Part shown: positions 40,225-47,856 of the stretch, one piece after another | How positions within the stretch are numbered: position 1 is the stretch's first letter | Layout of the letters: every line of letters starts with the position of its first letter | Assembly: GCA_964388085.1 (NCBI GenBank) | Contig: CAYLZW010000005.1 | Coordinates: forward strand, 1-64,000 | DNA length: 64,000 bases | Direction of reading: 5' to 3' | From: CAYLZW01 sp964388085 | GTDB lineage: Bacteria; Myxococcota; UBA727; CAYLZW01 | Position numbers and translations under genes: made by a program | Notes under the pieces: model-generated | What the model saw: the letters and a program-made list of their open reading frames with translations, nothing else | Databases searched by the model: none | What the model was told of the DNA's origin: nothing

Positions 40225-40626
40225 ATGCAGGTGCGCGAGGTCATGACCCCCGATCCCGTCGTCGCGGAGGCGACGGCGCCCATCTTCGACGTCATCGAGC
40301 GCATGCAGACAGACGACATCCGGCACATGCCGGTGCTCGACCGCGGCGAGCTCATCGGCGTCATCAGCGATCGGGATCTGAAGGCCTACTCGTACGACGC
40401 CGTGATGAGGTCACCGAACGGCGCGCAGGGGCGGCTGCGCCGTCCGGTCTCGCTGCTGATGTCGGGCGATCCCATCAGCGTCGAGGCGGAGGCCGAGCTG
40501 AGCGAGGCCGTGGACCTGCTGCTCGACAACAAGATTGGCGCGGTGCCGGTGCTCGATCCGGAGGGCAACGTCGTCGGCATCATCAGCTATGTCGACGTGC
40601 TGCGGGCGGCTCGCGAGCTGCTCTGA
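40225..40626 (+). CDS. Two-CBS-domain protein
   Basis: 133 residues made of a CBS pair. The first is MQVREVMTPDPVVAEATAPI to GELIGVISDRDLKAY; the second is VSLLMSGDPISVEAEAELSE to NVVGIISYVDVLRA. Such stand-alone pairs bind adenosine nucleotides and act as energy sensors or regulators of partner proteins. GGAGG precedes the ATG at 40225. The gene opens the stress island with Hsp20 downstream on the same strand (120 bases away). The longer reading from 40162 runs through the promoter. Confidence 0.9.
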   Translation: MQVREVMTPDPVVAEATAPIFDVIERMQTDDIRHMPVLDRGELIGVISDRDLKAYSYDAVMRSPNGAQGRLRRPVSLLMSGDPISVEAEAELSEAVDLLLDNKIGAVPVLDPEGNVVGIISYVDVLRAARELL

Positions 40627-40745
40627 GCTGCCTCGCGCTGCCTTCCGCTGCTCTCGGCTCGACGGGCGGGCCAAGCGAGCGTGCCGCTTCACACACCTTC
40701 ATGGGCCAAAGCACGCGAACACCAGTCAAACACAAGGGGGCCGCT

Positions 40746-41180
40746 ATGGCGATGACACGATGGGATCCGTACCGAGAGCTCGAGGACATGTCGACGCGCT
40801 TATCACGCATCTTCGGCCACGACGGCGAGCGAGAGCAGCTGCGGCTCACCGAGTGGCACCCCGCGGTGGACATCGAAGAGGACGACGACGCCTTCCACAT
40901 CAAGGCCGAGCTCCCCGCCATCGAGAAGAAGGACGTGCGGGTGGAGGTGACGAACGGAGTGCTCACCTTCGCCGGCGAGCGTCGCCGCGAGAAGGAGGAC
41001 AAGGGCAAGCGCTTCCACCGCGTGGAGCGCTCCTACGGCTCCTTCCAGCGCAGCTTCACGCTGCCTGACAACGTCGACGAGGACGGCGTGTCGGCGCATT
41101 TCAGTGACGGCGTGCTCGACGTGACGGTGCCGAAGACCACCAAGGGCAAGACCGAGGCGCGCACCATCGACATCCAGTGA
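40746..41180 (+). CDS. Hsp20/alpha-crystallin small heat-shock protein
   Basis: 144 residues. A short N-terminal arm (MAMTRWDPYRELEDMSTRLS) is followed by the alpha-crystallin domain, from WHPAVDIEEDDDAFHIKAEL through KDVRVEVTNGVLTFAGERRR to HFSDGVLDVTVPKT. The A-x-x-x-n-G-v-L motif reads AHFSDGVLDVTVPK. It holds denatured proteins for refolding, independent of ATP. A GGGGG run lies before the ATG. The C-terminal I-x-I anchor reads IDIQ. It lies in a cluster with CBS and universal stress proteins, as in many anaerobiosis/stress regulons. Confidence 0.93.
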   Translation: MAMTRWDPYRELEDMSTRLSRIFGHDGEREQLRLTEWHPAVDIEEDDDAFHIKAELPAIEKKDVRVEVTNGVLTFAGERRREKEDKGKRFHRVERSYGSFQRSFTLPDNVDEDGVSAHFSDGVLDVTVPKTTKGKTEARTIDIQ

Positions 41181-41198
41181 GGCCGCGGCCGGGGTCGG

Positions 41199-42629
41199 TC
41201 ACACGTCGGGCAGGAAGGCCTCGCCGTCGCTGTCGTGGCGGTCGACGACGCCGCTGCTCTGCTCCTTCGCCGCGCGCGCGCCCACCAGCACCGGGTCGAG
41301 CACGGGCGCGAGCGGAGGGGCCCAGGTCAGATCCAGGCTGGCGATCTCGTCGACGCGCAGGTCGGCGGCGAGAGCGGTCGCGAACACGTCGATTCGCTTC
41401 GCCACCGTTCCGCGCCCTACCATCTCGGCGGCGAGCAGCCGCCCGGTGGCGCGCTCGACGTGAAGCAGCGTCGTGATCCCGGGGCGGGCGAAGGCGCGCG
41501 CGCCGCTGCTCTGCATCGACTCCACCGGCAGCACGCCCTCTCCGAGGGAGCTGAGCGCCGCCCGCGAGAGGCCGGTGCGCGCGGCTTCGACGTCGAAGAA
41601 GCGCAGGGCCTGCGTGCCGACGATGCCACGAAACGAGCGGTGCGCGCCGGCGGCGTTCGCGCCGGCGACGTCACCCTGCTTGAACGACGTCGTGGGCAGC
41701 GGGTGGAAGCGGTGCCGCCGGCTGACGCGGTCGAAGGCCTCGGCACACTCACCGGCGGCGAACACGCGGGGCGCGCTCGTGCGCAGCAGATGGTCCACCT
41801 CGATGGCGCCGCTCGCGCCGAGCACGATGCCCGCGCCCGCGGCCAACGTCGTCTCCGGCACGAGGCCCGTCGCCACCAGGGCGATGTCCGCCGTCAGGCG
41901 CTCCCCCCTCGTCGTGTGCGCCACCACGCGCCCGTCCTCGTGAAAGAAGCTCGCCACCTGCACGGAGGTCTTGACGCTGATGCCGTTGCGCTCCGCCTCT
42001 CGCTGCAGCTCGCGGCCGGCCTCGCGGCTGAAATCCGGCAGCAACTGCGCGCTCCGTTCGACCACGAGGACATCGAGCGAGAGGCGCCGGAGGGACTCCG
42101 CCAGCGCGAGCCCGGTCTTGCCGCCGCCGACGACGAGCGCGGAGCGCGGCCGCTCGTCCTCGAGGTAGCGACGGAGCGCGATGGCGTCCTGCAATTGCCG
42201 CGGCGCGAACACTTGCTCGGTCTCGAGGCCGCTGAGGTGCGCGGTGTCGGTGCGGGCGCCGGTAGCGAGCACCACGCTGCCGTAGTCGAGCGTGTACTCG
42301 CGCCCCTCCTGATGGTCTCTGACCCGCAGCCTGCGGCGCTTGCAATCGAGCTCGACCGCCTCGTGCCCCACGCGCTGGAGAATGCCGCTGTCGTCGCGAA
42401 AGTCGGCCGGCGTCGCCACGACGATGCGCTCCAGAGACTCCACGCCGCCGAGCGGGTCCGCGATCTCGTACGGCAGGCTGTCGGTCACGTAAGCGACGTA
42501 CGGCGAACGCTCCAGGAGGATGACCGGCACGTCACCGGGGGCCTCGCGACGCGCGGCCGCGGCCGCGGCGGTGCCGGCGACGACGCCGCCCACGATGACG
42601 ATGGGGTCTCGCGCGATCGAGCCTGGCAT
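41199..42629 (-). CDS. FAD/NAD(P)-dependent oxidoreductase, CoA-disulfide-reductase-like, redox Cys absent
   Basis: 476 residues of the pyridine-nucleotide-disulfide reductase superfamily, nearest in layout to CoA-disulfide reductase/NADH oxidase. IVIVGGVVAGTAAAAAARR binds FAD and SALVVGGGKTGLALAESL binds NAD(P). VLATGAR and FAAGECAEAFDR are the usual FAD motifs. A dimerisation domain follows from about 310. Near residue 50, where relatives read N-C-x-L-P-Y, it reads TDSLPYEI, so the redox-active Cys is Asp. It may still reduce quinones, oxygen or a partner. The ATG at 42629 has GGAGGG upstream; the reading to 42677 is not needed. It sits inside the stress island on the opposite strand. Confidence 0.85.
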   Translation of the reverse strand: MPGSIARDPIVIVGGVVAGTAAAAAARREAPGDVPVILLERSPYVAYVTDSLPYEIADPLGGVESLERIVVATPADFRDDSGILQRVGHEAVELDCKRRRLRVRDHQEGREYTLDYGSVVLATGARTDTAHLSGLETEQVFAPRQLQDAIALRRYLEDERPRSALVVGGGKTGLALAESLRRLSLDVLVVERSAQLLPDFSREAGRELQREAERNGISVKTSVQVASFFHEDGRVVAHTTRGERLTADIALVATGLVPETTLAAGAGIVLGASGAIEVDHLLRTSAPRVFAAGECAEAFDRVSRRHRFHPLPTTSFKQGDVAGANAAGAHRSFRGIVGTQALRFFDVEAARTGLSRAALSSLGEGVLPVESMQSSGARAFARPGITTLLHVERATGRLLAAEMVGRGTVAKRIDVFATALAADLRVDEIASLDLTWAPPLAPVLDPVLVGARAAKEQSSGVVDRHDSDGEAFLPDV

Positions 42630-42840
42630 GACGTCCCTCCGCCGGTTGGCGCGACGACTATTCAACTCCTGCGCCACGAGCGCTGCGGCGCCGTCGGGCG
42701 GATCGTCGTCGACGAGGAACGGTGCGCTCTCCCACAGGCCTCGGTGTCCTTTGATCGGCCGCGCCGTGGGGCAGATCGCGCGCGCGGCTGCGCGCCGTGG
42801 CGAAGCGCCTCACGTCCGCGGGTGGGGTGCCGCGGCGTGG

Positions 42841-42856
42841 TGGCACGCGGGGTGCT
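42841..42856 (+). promoter_or_regulatory. Candidate sigma-54 promoter of the universal stress protein operon
   Basis: TGGCACGCGGGGTGCT matches TGGCACG-N4-TTGCW with one mismatch (TTGC to GTGC) and exact GG-N10-GC spacing. The start site would lie near 42867, about 95 bases before the ATG at 42962. Confidence 0.45.
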
Positions 42857-42961
42857 CGGAAAAGGAACGGACAGCGGCGGAGCCGAGCGCGCGGCTGCGC
42901 TGCGAAGCGCCCGCGCGGCGCCCCTCACTGTCGTGCATCGAGCGCCGTGGAGCAGGGACGT

Positions 42962-43399
42962 ATGACGACGCAAATCCCACGTATCCTCGTCCCGGTCGAC
43001 GGCTCGGCGCCGTCCGATCGCGCCCTCGACCTCGCCGTGCGCGTCGCGGTCGGGCTCGGGCTCGGCCTCGACATCATCACCATCCTCGACCTCGGCCAGG
43101 TGGACGTCTACGACGGCTTCTATCTGACCGACCACCAGCTCGAGGAGCTGCAGTCGAAGGCGAAGAACGAGATCCTCGAGGCGGCGAAGGCCCGCGCCGG
43201 CCGCGCGTCGCCCCACGTGACCACTCGCTTGCTGCGGGGCCGCGCGGCGCACGTGCTGCTCGAGGAGGCCGATCAGCCGGGGGTCGAGATGATCATCATG
43301 GGACGCACGGGCAAGGGCGCCTTCGAGCGCTTCGTGCAGGGCAGCGTCTCGCGGAGCCTCGCGGCACACAGCCCTGCGCCGGTCACCATCGTCCCTTGA
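42962..43399 (+). CDS. Universal stress protein (UspA family) 1
   Basis: 145 residues. RILVPVDGSAPSDRALDLAV is the N-terminal family strand, and MGRTGKGAFERFVQGSVSRS carries the complete ATP-binding G-x2-G-x9-G-S motif. It should bind ATP and act in survival under stress or low oxygen. AGGGACG lies before the ATG at 42962; the reading from 42797 is leader sequence. It is the first of three usp genes: 13 bases separate it from the second. It is likely transcribed from the sigma-54-type promoter at 42841. Confidence 0.93.
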   Translation: MTTQIPRILVPVDGSAPSDRALDLAVRVAVGLGLGLDIITILDLGQVDVYDGFYLTDHQLEELQSKAKNEILEAAKARAGRASPHVTTRLLRGRAAHVLLEEADQPGVEMIIMGRTGKGAFERFVQGSVSRSLAAHSPAPVTIVP

Positions 43400-43412
43400 C
43401 GCGGAGGACGCC

Positions 43413-43910
43413 ATGAACCCGACTCGCTGGCTGGTCGCGCACGACTTCTCGGAGAACGGCCAGCGCGCGGCGGAGGTCGCCGCCTCCGATCTCGAGCGCG
43501 CGGGCGGCGAGCTTCACATCGTCCACGTCTACAGCGTGCCGAGCGTTCCGCTGAGCTATGAGTGGGGCGGCGTCGACGCCATCTACGCCAGCTCCCACGA
43601 GCTCGAGACCGCGCTCAAAACCGACGTCGTGCGCACCCTCGAGAACGCGGCCGAGCGGCTGCGCGAGACCCACCCGCGCCTCGAGATCTTCACGCACGTA
43701 CACGCGGGGCAGCCGTCGCAGGCGATCTTGACCGCCGCGGACGAGCTCGGCGCCGATCGCATCATCGTCGGCAGCGCCGGCCGCACGGGCCTCTCGCACT
43801 TCCTGCTCGGCTCCGTCGCCGAGCGCGTGGTACGTCTCGCTCGCTGCCCTGTCCTCGTCGTCAAGGTCGCGAGCGACGCCGCGCGCGAGGAGAAAGAGAG
43901 CCGGTCATGA
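43413..43910 (+). CDS. Universal stress protein (UspA family) 2
   Basis: 165 residues. RWLVAHDFSENGQRAAEVAA opens the fold and VGSAGRTGLSHFLLGSVAER is the full G-x2-G-x9-G-S nucleotide motif. The central part has a longer insert (about 45-75, Val/Pro/Tyr-rich) than in the neighbour. It ends in a Lys/Glu tail. The stop overlaps the start of the third usp gene (ATGA), so translation is coupled. Confidence 0.93.
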   Translation: MNPTRWLVAHDFSENGQRAAEVAASDLERAGGELHIVHVYSVPSVPLSYEWGGVDAIYASSHELETALKTDVVRTLENAAERLRETHPRLEIFTHVHAGQPSQAILTAADELGADRIIVGSAGRTGLSHFLLGSVAERVVRLARCPVLVVKVASDAAREEKESRS

Positions 43911-44419
43911 GCTTTGCGCCCAAGAGAATCCTCGTCCCCCTCGCCATCGAGCATGAAGACGAGCTCGCGCTGGCGCGCGAGGCGGTGGACACGGCGTGCG
44001 ACATCGCCAAGTCCTTCGACGCGGAGATCATCCTGCTCCACGCCGCCGCGCCTCCGGTGCCCATCGTCGGACCCGACCTCTCGGGCGAGACCTACCGCGC
44101 GCTCAAGAGCGTGCTCGATGCCCGCGTGGAAGACGCCGAGGCGAAGCTCGACGAGCTCGCGCGCATCGCCGCCGCGCGTGGCGTGCGGGCCTCGACCCTC
44201 GTGCGCAGCGAGGCCGACAGCGTGGCGCAGCTCATCTGTCACGTCGCCGAGGCGGAGCGGGTGGACCTCATCACGATGTCCTCTCACGGCCGAAAGGGCA
44301 TCAAGCGGCTCTTGCTCGGCAGCGCCGCCGAGCGCGTCGCGCATCTCGCGCAGGTGCCGGTGCTGCTGTTGAAGCCTCCTCGCCGGGAGGCGTCGTTCGC
44401 CACCGCTCAGAACGCGTAA
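43907..44419 (+). CDS. Universal stress protein (UspA family) 3
   Basis: 170 residues. RILVPLAIEHEDELALAREA begins the fold; the second segment SSHGRKGIKRLLLGSAAERV has the nucleotide loop with its first Gly changed to Ser. ATP binding may be weakened but the second Gly and the G-S are kept. It starts at the ATG at 43907 inside the stop of the previous gene. Its last 13 bases overlap the end of the convergent Omp85 gene. Confidence 0.92.
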   Translation: MSFAPKRILVPLAIEHEDELALAREAVDTACDIAKSFDAEIILLHAAAPPVPIVGPDLSGETYRALKSVLDARVEDAEAKLDELARIAAARGVRASTLVRSEADSVAQLICHVAEAERVDLITMSSHGRKGIKRLLLGSAAERVAHLAQVPVLLLKPPRREASFATAQNA

Positions 44420-47400
44420 CCGAACTGCAGGTGCGCCTGCACGTTCTGGGTGAGCGGCGCATAGGCGACGTCGAAGGAGAGCGGCCCGACCGGGAGCACG
44501 TAGCGGACGCCGACGCCGACGCCGACGCCCACGCGGCGCGGCTCCTCGGCGAGGTTCATCAGGGTGTCGCCGAGGCTGAAGCGCGGGCGCGCGGACGAGA
44601 GGCCGAGCACCGTGTCGTCGGTGACGAAGCCGGCGTCGAGGAAGCCGGCGAGCTTGAGATCGCCGAGGAAGACGTTGCGGGCGGCGGTCCAGCGTACCTC
44701 CGCGTTGCCGAGCGCGCCGATGAGCGGAATGACGCCCGAGCGCGTGCCGGCGGCGACCTCGGCGGCGAGCCCGCTGACGCCGAAGGGCTCGTTCGGCGCG
44801 TAGCCGCGCACGGTCCGATCGCCGCCGAGGGCGAGCAGATCGGGCCGCAGCAAAAAGGAGCGATCGCCGGGCGCGACCTCGGTGACGCCGCCCCAGGCGC
44901 GTCCGTGCAGCGCGAGCACGAAGCTCTGCGCGAAGGGCCAGTAGTAGGTCCCGCGCCCGCTCAAGAGCAGCGTCGTCGTCGACGCGCCGAGGACCGGGTG
45001 CCCGAAGGAGAACGACAGCTCGCCGGTCCAGCCGCTCGTGGGATCGAAGGGGTTCTGGACGCCATTGTAGCGCACGCTCGGCGTGATGACGCCGACGCGC
45101 GAGAGCGGTTGCTCGAACACCGTCAGCAGCCCGTCGACGGTGCGCAGCGCGCGCGGCGAGAAGAAGCGCAGCTGCAGCTGTCCGACTGGATAATCGCTGA
45201 AGACGGGGATGGGCTGCGCCGCGGGATCGTCCCACTCCGCGCGTAGCTCATAATCGACCCCGGCGCTGAGGCCCGGCACGAAGTCGGGCGGGCTCGCCCA
45301 CTCGACACCGACGCTGCCGCCGGCGCTGAGGATGCGCCGACGGGTCAGCGCGTGGAAGATGGCGCGGCTGCCGACGAGCCCGGGGTGCGGGGGCGCGCGC
45401 GGCACCACGATAGAGGGGTGATCGCTGTAGATGACGCTCGGCTCGACCCGCAGCGTGACGTTGCTGCCGAGGATGCGCGGCCAGCGAAAGGGCGCCTCGA
45501 CGCGCGACTCACGGCCGATGAACAGGCCGTAGTCGGCGCGCACGCCGAGGTCGAGCATGAGCCCGAAGAGGTTTCGATCGCGCCACTCCGCGCGCAGTTG
45601 GCCGAGGTCCTGTGTCGAGTAGGCGGCCGCGAGATCGATGGTGCCCGCGCTGCGCTCCTCCAGCTGCACGACGACGTCGAGCTCCTGGCGCTGATCCTCG
45701 CGCCCGACGTATTCGTAGTCCACGCGCGAGAACAGCCCCGTCCGGCGTAGGCGGCTGACGCCTTCGGAGATCTCGAGCGGATCGAGGCGCGGCTCGGGAG
45801 CGCTCGAGAGCCCCATCTCGTTCAGGATCGCGTGTCGCTCGGTGCGGAAGTTCCCCTCGAGAAAGATCTCGCCGCGCGAGACGCGCACGGGTCGCTCGAG
45901 CGCCTCGCCCGTGCCCGGAGGCTCGCCGCTCGCCGACGCGCCGTCGTCGTCGTCCTCGCTCGTGTTCCGCTGCCACACCACGATCTCGAGGATGGGGCCC
46001 TCCTCGGTCCAGTCGGGCGAGAGCGCCACCCGCACATCGACGTAGGGAAAGCCCGCGCGCGCGTACACGGCCCGCACCCGCTCCGCGTCGGCCGCCAGCT
46101 CTTCGGGACGTAGCGGGCTGCCGACGCAGTCTTTCGGCGTCAGCGCTGGACGCTTCTGCCGCGTCGCCGTTCCGCCCTGGCAGTGCACCATGGCGGCGAG
46201 CACCTGCGGCGTGATGGCGGGATCCCCCCCGCGCATCCGGGCGCCGCCGATGAGGTAGGGCTCGCCTTCCTCGATGTAGAAGGTCACCGCCAGGGCGTCG
46301 CCCGCGGGAGCCGCCTGCGCCGACACGGTGGCGTCGCGATAACCTCGATCCTCGTAGAAGCGGAACAGACGCTGGACGTCGTCCTCGATCTCCTGCGCGG
46401 TGATGAAGCCGGCGTTTGTGAGCGTGCGCGGCTGCGCGGCGAGCTCGACCGCCTCGCGGATGGCCTCGTCGGAGAAGCGCGCATTGCCGACGATCAGGAC
46501 GTCCTCGATGGCCGCTGCCTGGCCCGGCCAGATCTCGAAGCGCACCTCGACGCGATCCTCCGTCTCGGTGCGCGTGGTCTCGATGCGCGCGCCGAGGTAA
46601 CCACGCGAGGCGAGGTGGCTGAGCAGCGCCCGCCGCGACAGCTCGACCTCGGTGGCGTCGAGCGCTCCCGACGACGAGAAGGTGAGCTGCGCCTTTAGGT
46701 CGCCGAGGCGCAGCTTCGTGTCGCGCGCCTCCGCCACCGGCGACTCCGTGACGAGCTGCAGCGCGCGGCTGACGTCCTCGGCGAAGACCGCGTTCCGAAC
46801 GCGCTCAGCCAGCCACTCGTACGCCGCCGTGGCCGCGCCAACGTCCGTCCGGCGCCGGACCTCGCCGTCATCGTGCAGCACCAGCGTGGAGACGAGGTGG
46901 CGGCCGGGGACGACGTTGACCTCGAGGTCCACGCAGCGGGGCGGCACCGGCAAGCCACTCGCGGCGAAGCGCGAGAGCTCCTCCGCCGACCACCCGCACG
47001 AGCCGCTCTCCTCTGCGCGCGGCTCGACGAAGCTGGGCTTTACGACGACGCGGCCCTCCGGGAAGCCGCGCTCCCGCAGTTGCTCCTCGAGGCGCTCGGT
47101 GGTCTCTCGCAGGCGCGTGCGCGTGTAGCAGTGCCACTCCCAGGTCTCGAACAGCGCGAGCCAGCCGTCCCCGCCGGAGCACATGCGGTAGTACTCGTCG
47201 AAGACGCGCGCGCGAGAGAGCGGGAGCCACGAGCCGATCTCGACCTCGCGCACGCGGACGAAGTTGCCGCCCTTCACGCGCACGACCACCTCGACGTCGG
47301 CGCTCTTGCTGATGGGCGGCGTGCGGATCTCGACCTCGGCGCCGTAGTAGCCCTCGCGCACGAGGTAGTCCTCGAGGCGCTCCCGCTGTCGCGTGATGCG

Positions 47401-47808
47401 GCCTCGTCCGGCCACCTCGTCGAGCGAGAGCGGCTCGCCCGGCCGCAGGAACAGGCGCTTGCGGATGTCGGTCTCGAGGATCTGTGGCGGCAGCCCCTCG
47501 AAGCGGATGTTGCGGATGATGCGTGCGCGCGCGACGCCGCACTTGAGGCGACCGCCCTCCTTCGTCGTGGAGACGCGGCACACCACGCTCGCGTAGCGAC
47601 CGAGGCGCAGGACCCGCTGCTCGGCCTCTTTGGCGGTGCGCTCGTTCGCCGGCCAGCCGACGAGGTCCTCGAGGTAGCGCTGGAGCTGCGCCTCCTCCTG
47701 GCCGAGCGGTCGATCGACGCGCACCGCGACCTGACGCACGACGGCAGGGTCCGCCGCGACCGCCGGGGTCGCGAGGAGCACGCTCAGGAGGAGAACGAGG
47801 ATGGGCAA
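44407..47808 (-). CDS. Omp85-superfamily outer-membrane assembly protein (TamA/BamA-like)
   Basis: 1133 residues. A signal peptide (LPILVLLLSVLLATPAVA) is followed by about five POTRA-like domains (for example IRFEGLPPQILETDIRKRLF; IEDVLIVGNARFSDEAIREA; IFLEGNFRTERHAILNEMGL). The 16-strand barrel follows from about 730. The lid-loop motif VRGY is in DRTVRGYAPNEPFG, and the protein ends in Phe (HLQFGYAF), the signal for barrel insertion. Its neighbour is TamB, so it is likely the TamA partner that helps outer-membrane proteins or lipids cross. It is about twice the length of E. coli TamA (577), with extra POTRA domains. The start is TTG at 47808; no ATG precedes it after the tamB stop. Confidence 0.9.
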   Translation of the reverse strand: MPILVLLLSVLLATPAVAADPAVVRQVAVRVDRPLGQEEAQLQRYLEDLVGWPANERTAKEAEQRVLRLGRYASVVCRVSTTKEGGRLKCGVARARIIRNIRFEGLPPQILETDIRKRLFLRPGEPLSLDEVAGRGRITRQRERLEDYLVREGYYGAEVEIRTPPISKSADVEVVVRVKGGNFVRVREVEIGSWLPLSRARVFDEYYRMCSGGDGWLALFETWEWHCYTRTRLRETTERLEEQLRERGFPEGRVVVKPSFVEPRAEESGSCGWSAEELSRFAASGLPVPPRCVDLEVNVVPGRHLVSTLVLHDDGEVRRRTDVGAATAAYEWLAERVRNAVFAEDVSRALQLVTESPVAEARDTKLRLGDLKAQLTFSSSGALDATEVELSRRALLSHLASRGYLGARIETTRTETEDRVEVRFEIWPGQAAAIEDVLIVGNARFSDEAIREAVELAAQPRTLTNAGFITAQEIEDDVQRLFRFYEDRGYRDATVSAQAAPAGDALAVTFYIEEGEPYLIGGARMRGGDPAITPQVLAAMVHCQGGTATRQKRPALTPKDCVGSPLRPEELAADAERVRAVYARAGFPYVDVRVALSPDWTEEGPILEIVVWQRNTSEDDDDGASASGEPPGTGEALERPVRVSRGEIFLEGNFRTERHAILNEMGLSSAPEPRLDPLEISEGVSRLRRTGLFSRVDYEYVGREDQRQELDVVVQLEERSAGTIDLAAAYSTQDLGQLRAEWRDRNLFGLMLDLGVRADYGLFIGRESRVEAPFRWPRILGSNVTLRVEPSVIYSDHPSIVVPRAPPHPGLVGSRAIFHALTRRRILSAGGSVGVEWASPPDFVPGLSAGVDYELRAEWDDPAAQPIPVFSDYPVGQLQLRFFSPRALRTVDGLLTVFEQPLSRVGVITPSVRYNGVQNPFDPTSGWTGELSFSFGHPVLGASTTTLLLSGRGTYYWPFAQSFVLALHGRAWGGVTEVAPGDRSFLLRPDLLALGGDRTVRGYAPNEPFGVSGLAAEVAAGTRSGVIPLIGALGNAEVRWTAARNVFLGDLKLAGFLDAGFVTDDTVLGLSSARPRFSLGDTLMNLAEEPRRVGVGVGVGVRYVLPVGPLSFDVAYAPLTQNVQAHLQFGYAF

Positions 47809-47856
47809 GGCGAGAGGCTCGTGGCGGGAAGGGGGATGACGGAGGACGCTCTTGGC

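Noticed and set aside
40702..40717. GG-N10-GC arrangement before Hsp20
   Set aside because: TGGGCCAAAGCACGCG lacks the TTGC part; a spacing match alone is common in GC-rich DNA.
42661..42676. Sigma-54-like TGGCGCAGGAGTTGAA before the flavoprotein gene (minus strand)
   Set aside because: Spacing is right but the nearly invariant C of the -12 GC is A, so I do not list it as a promoter.
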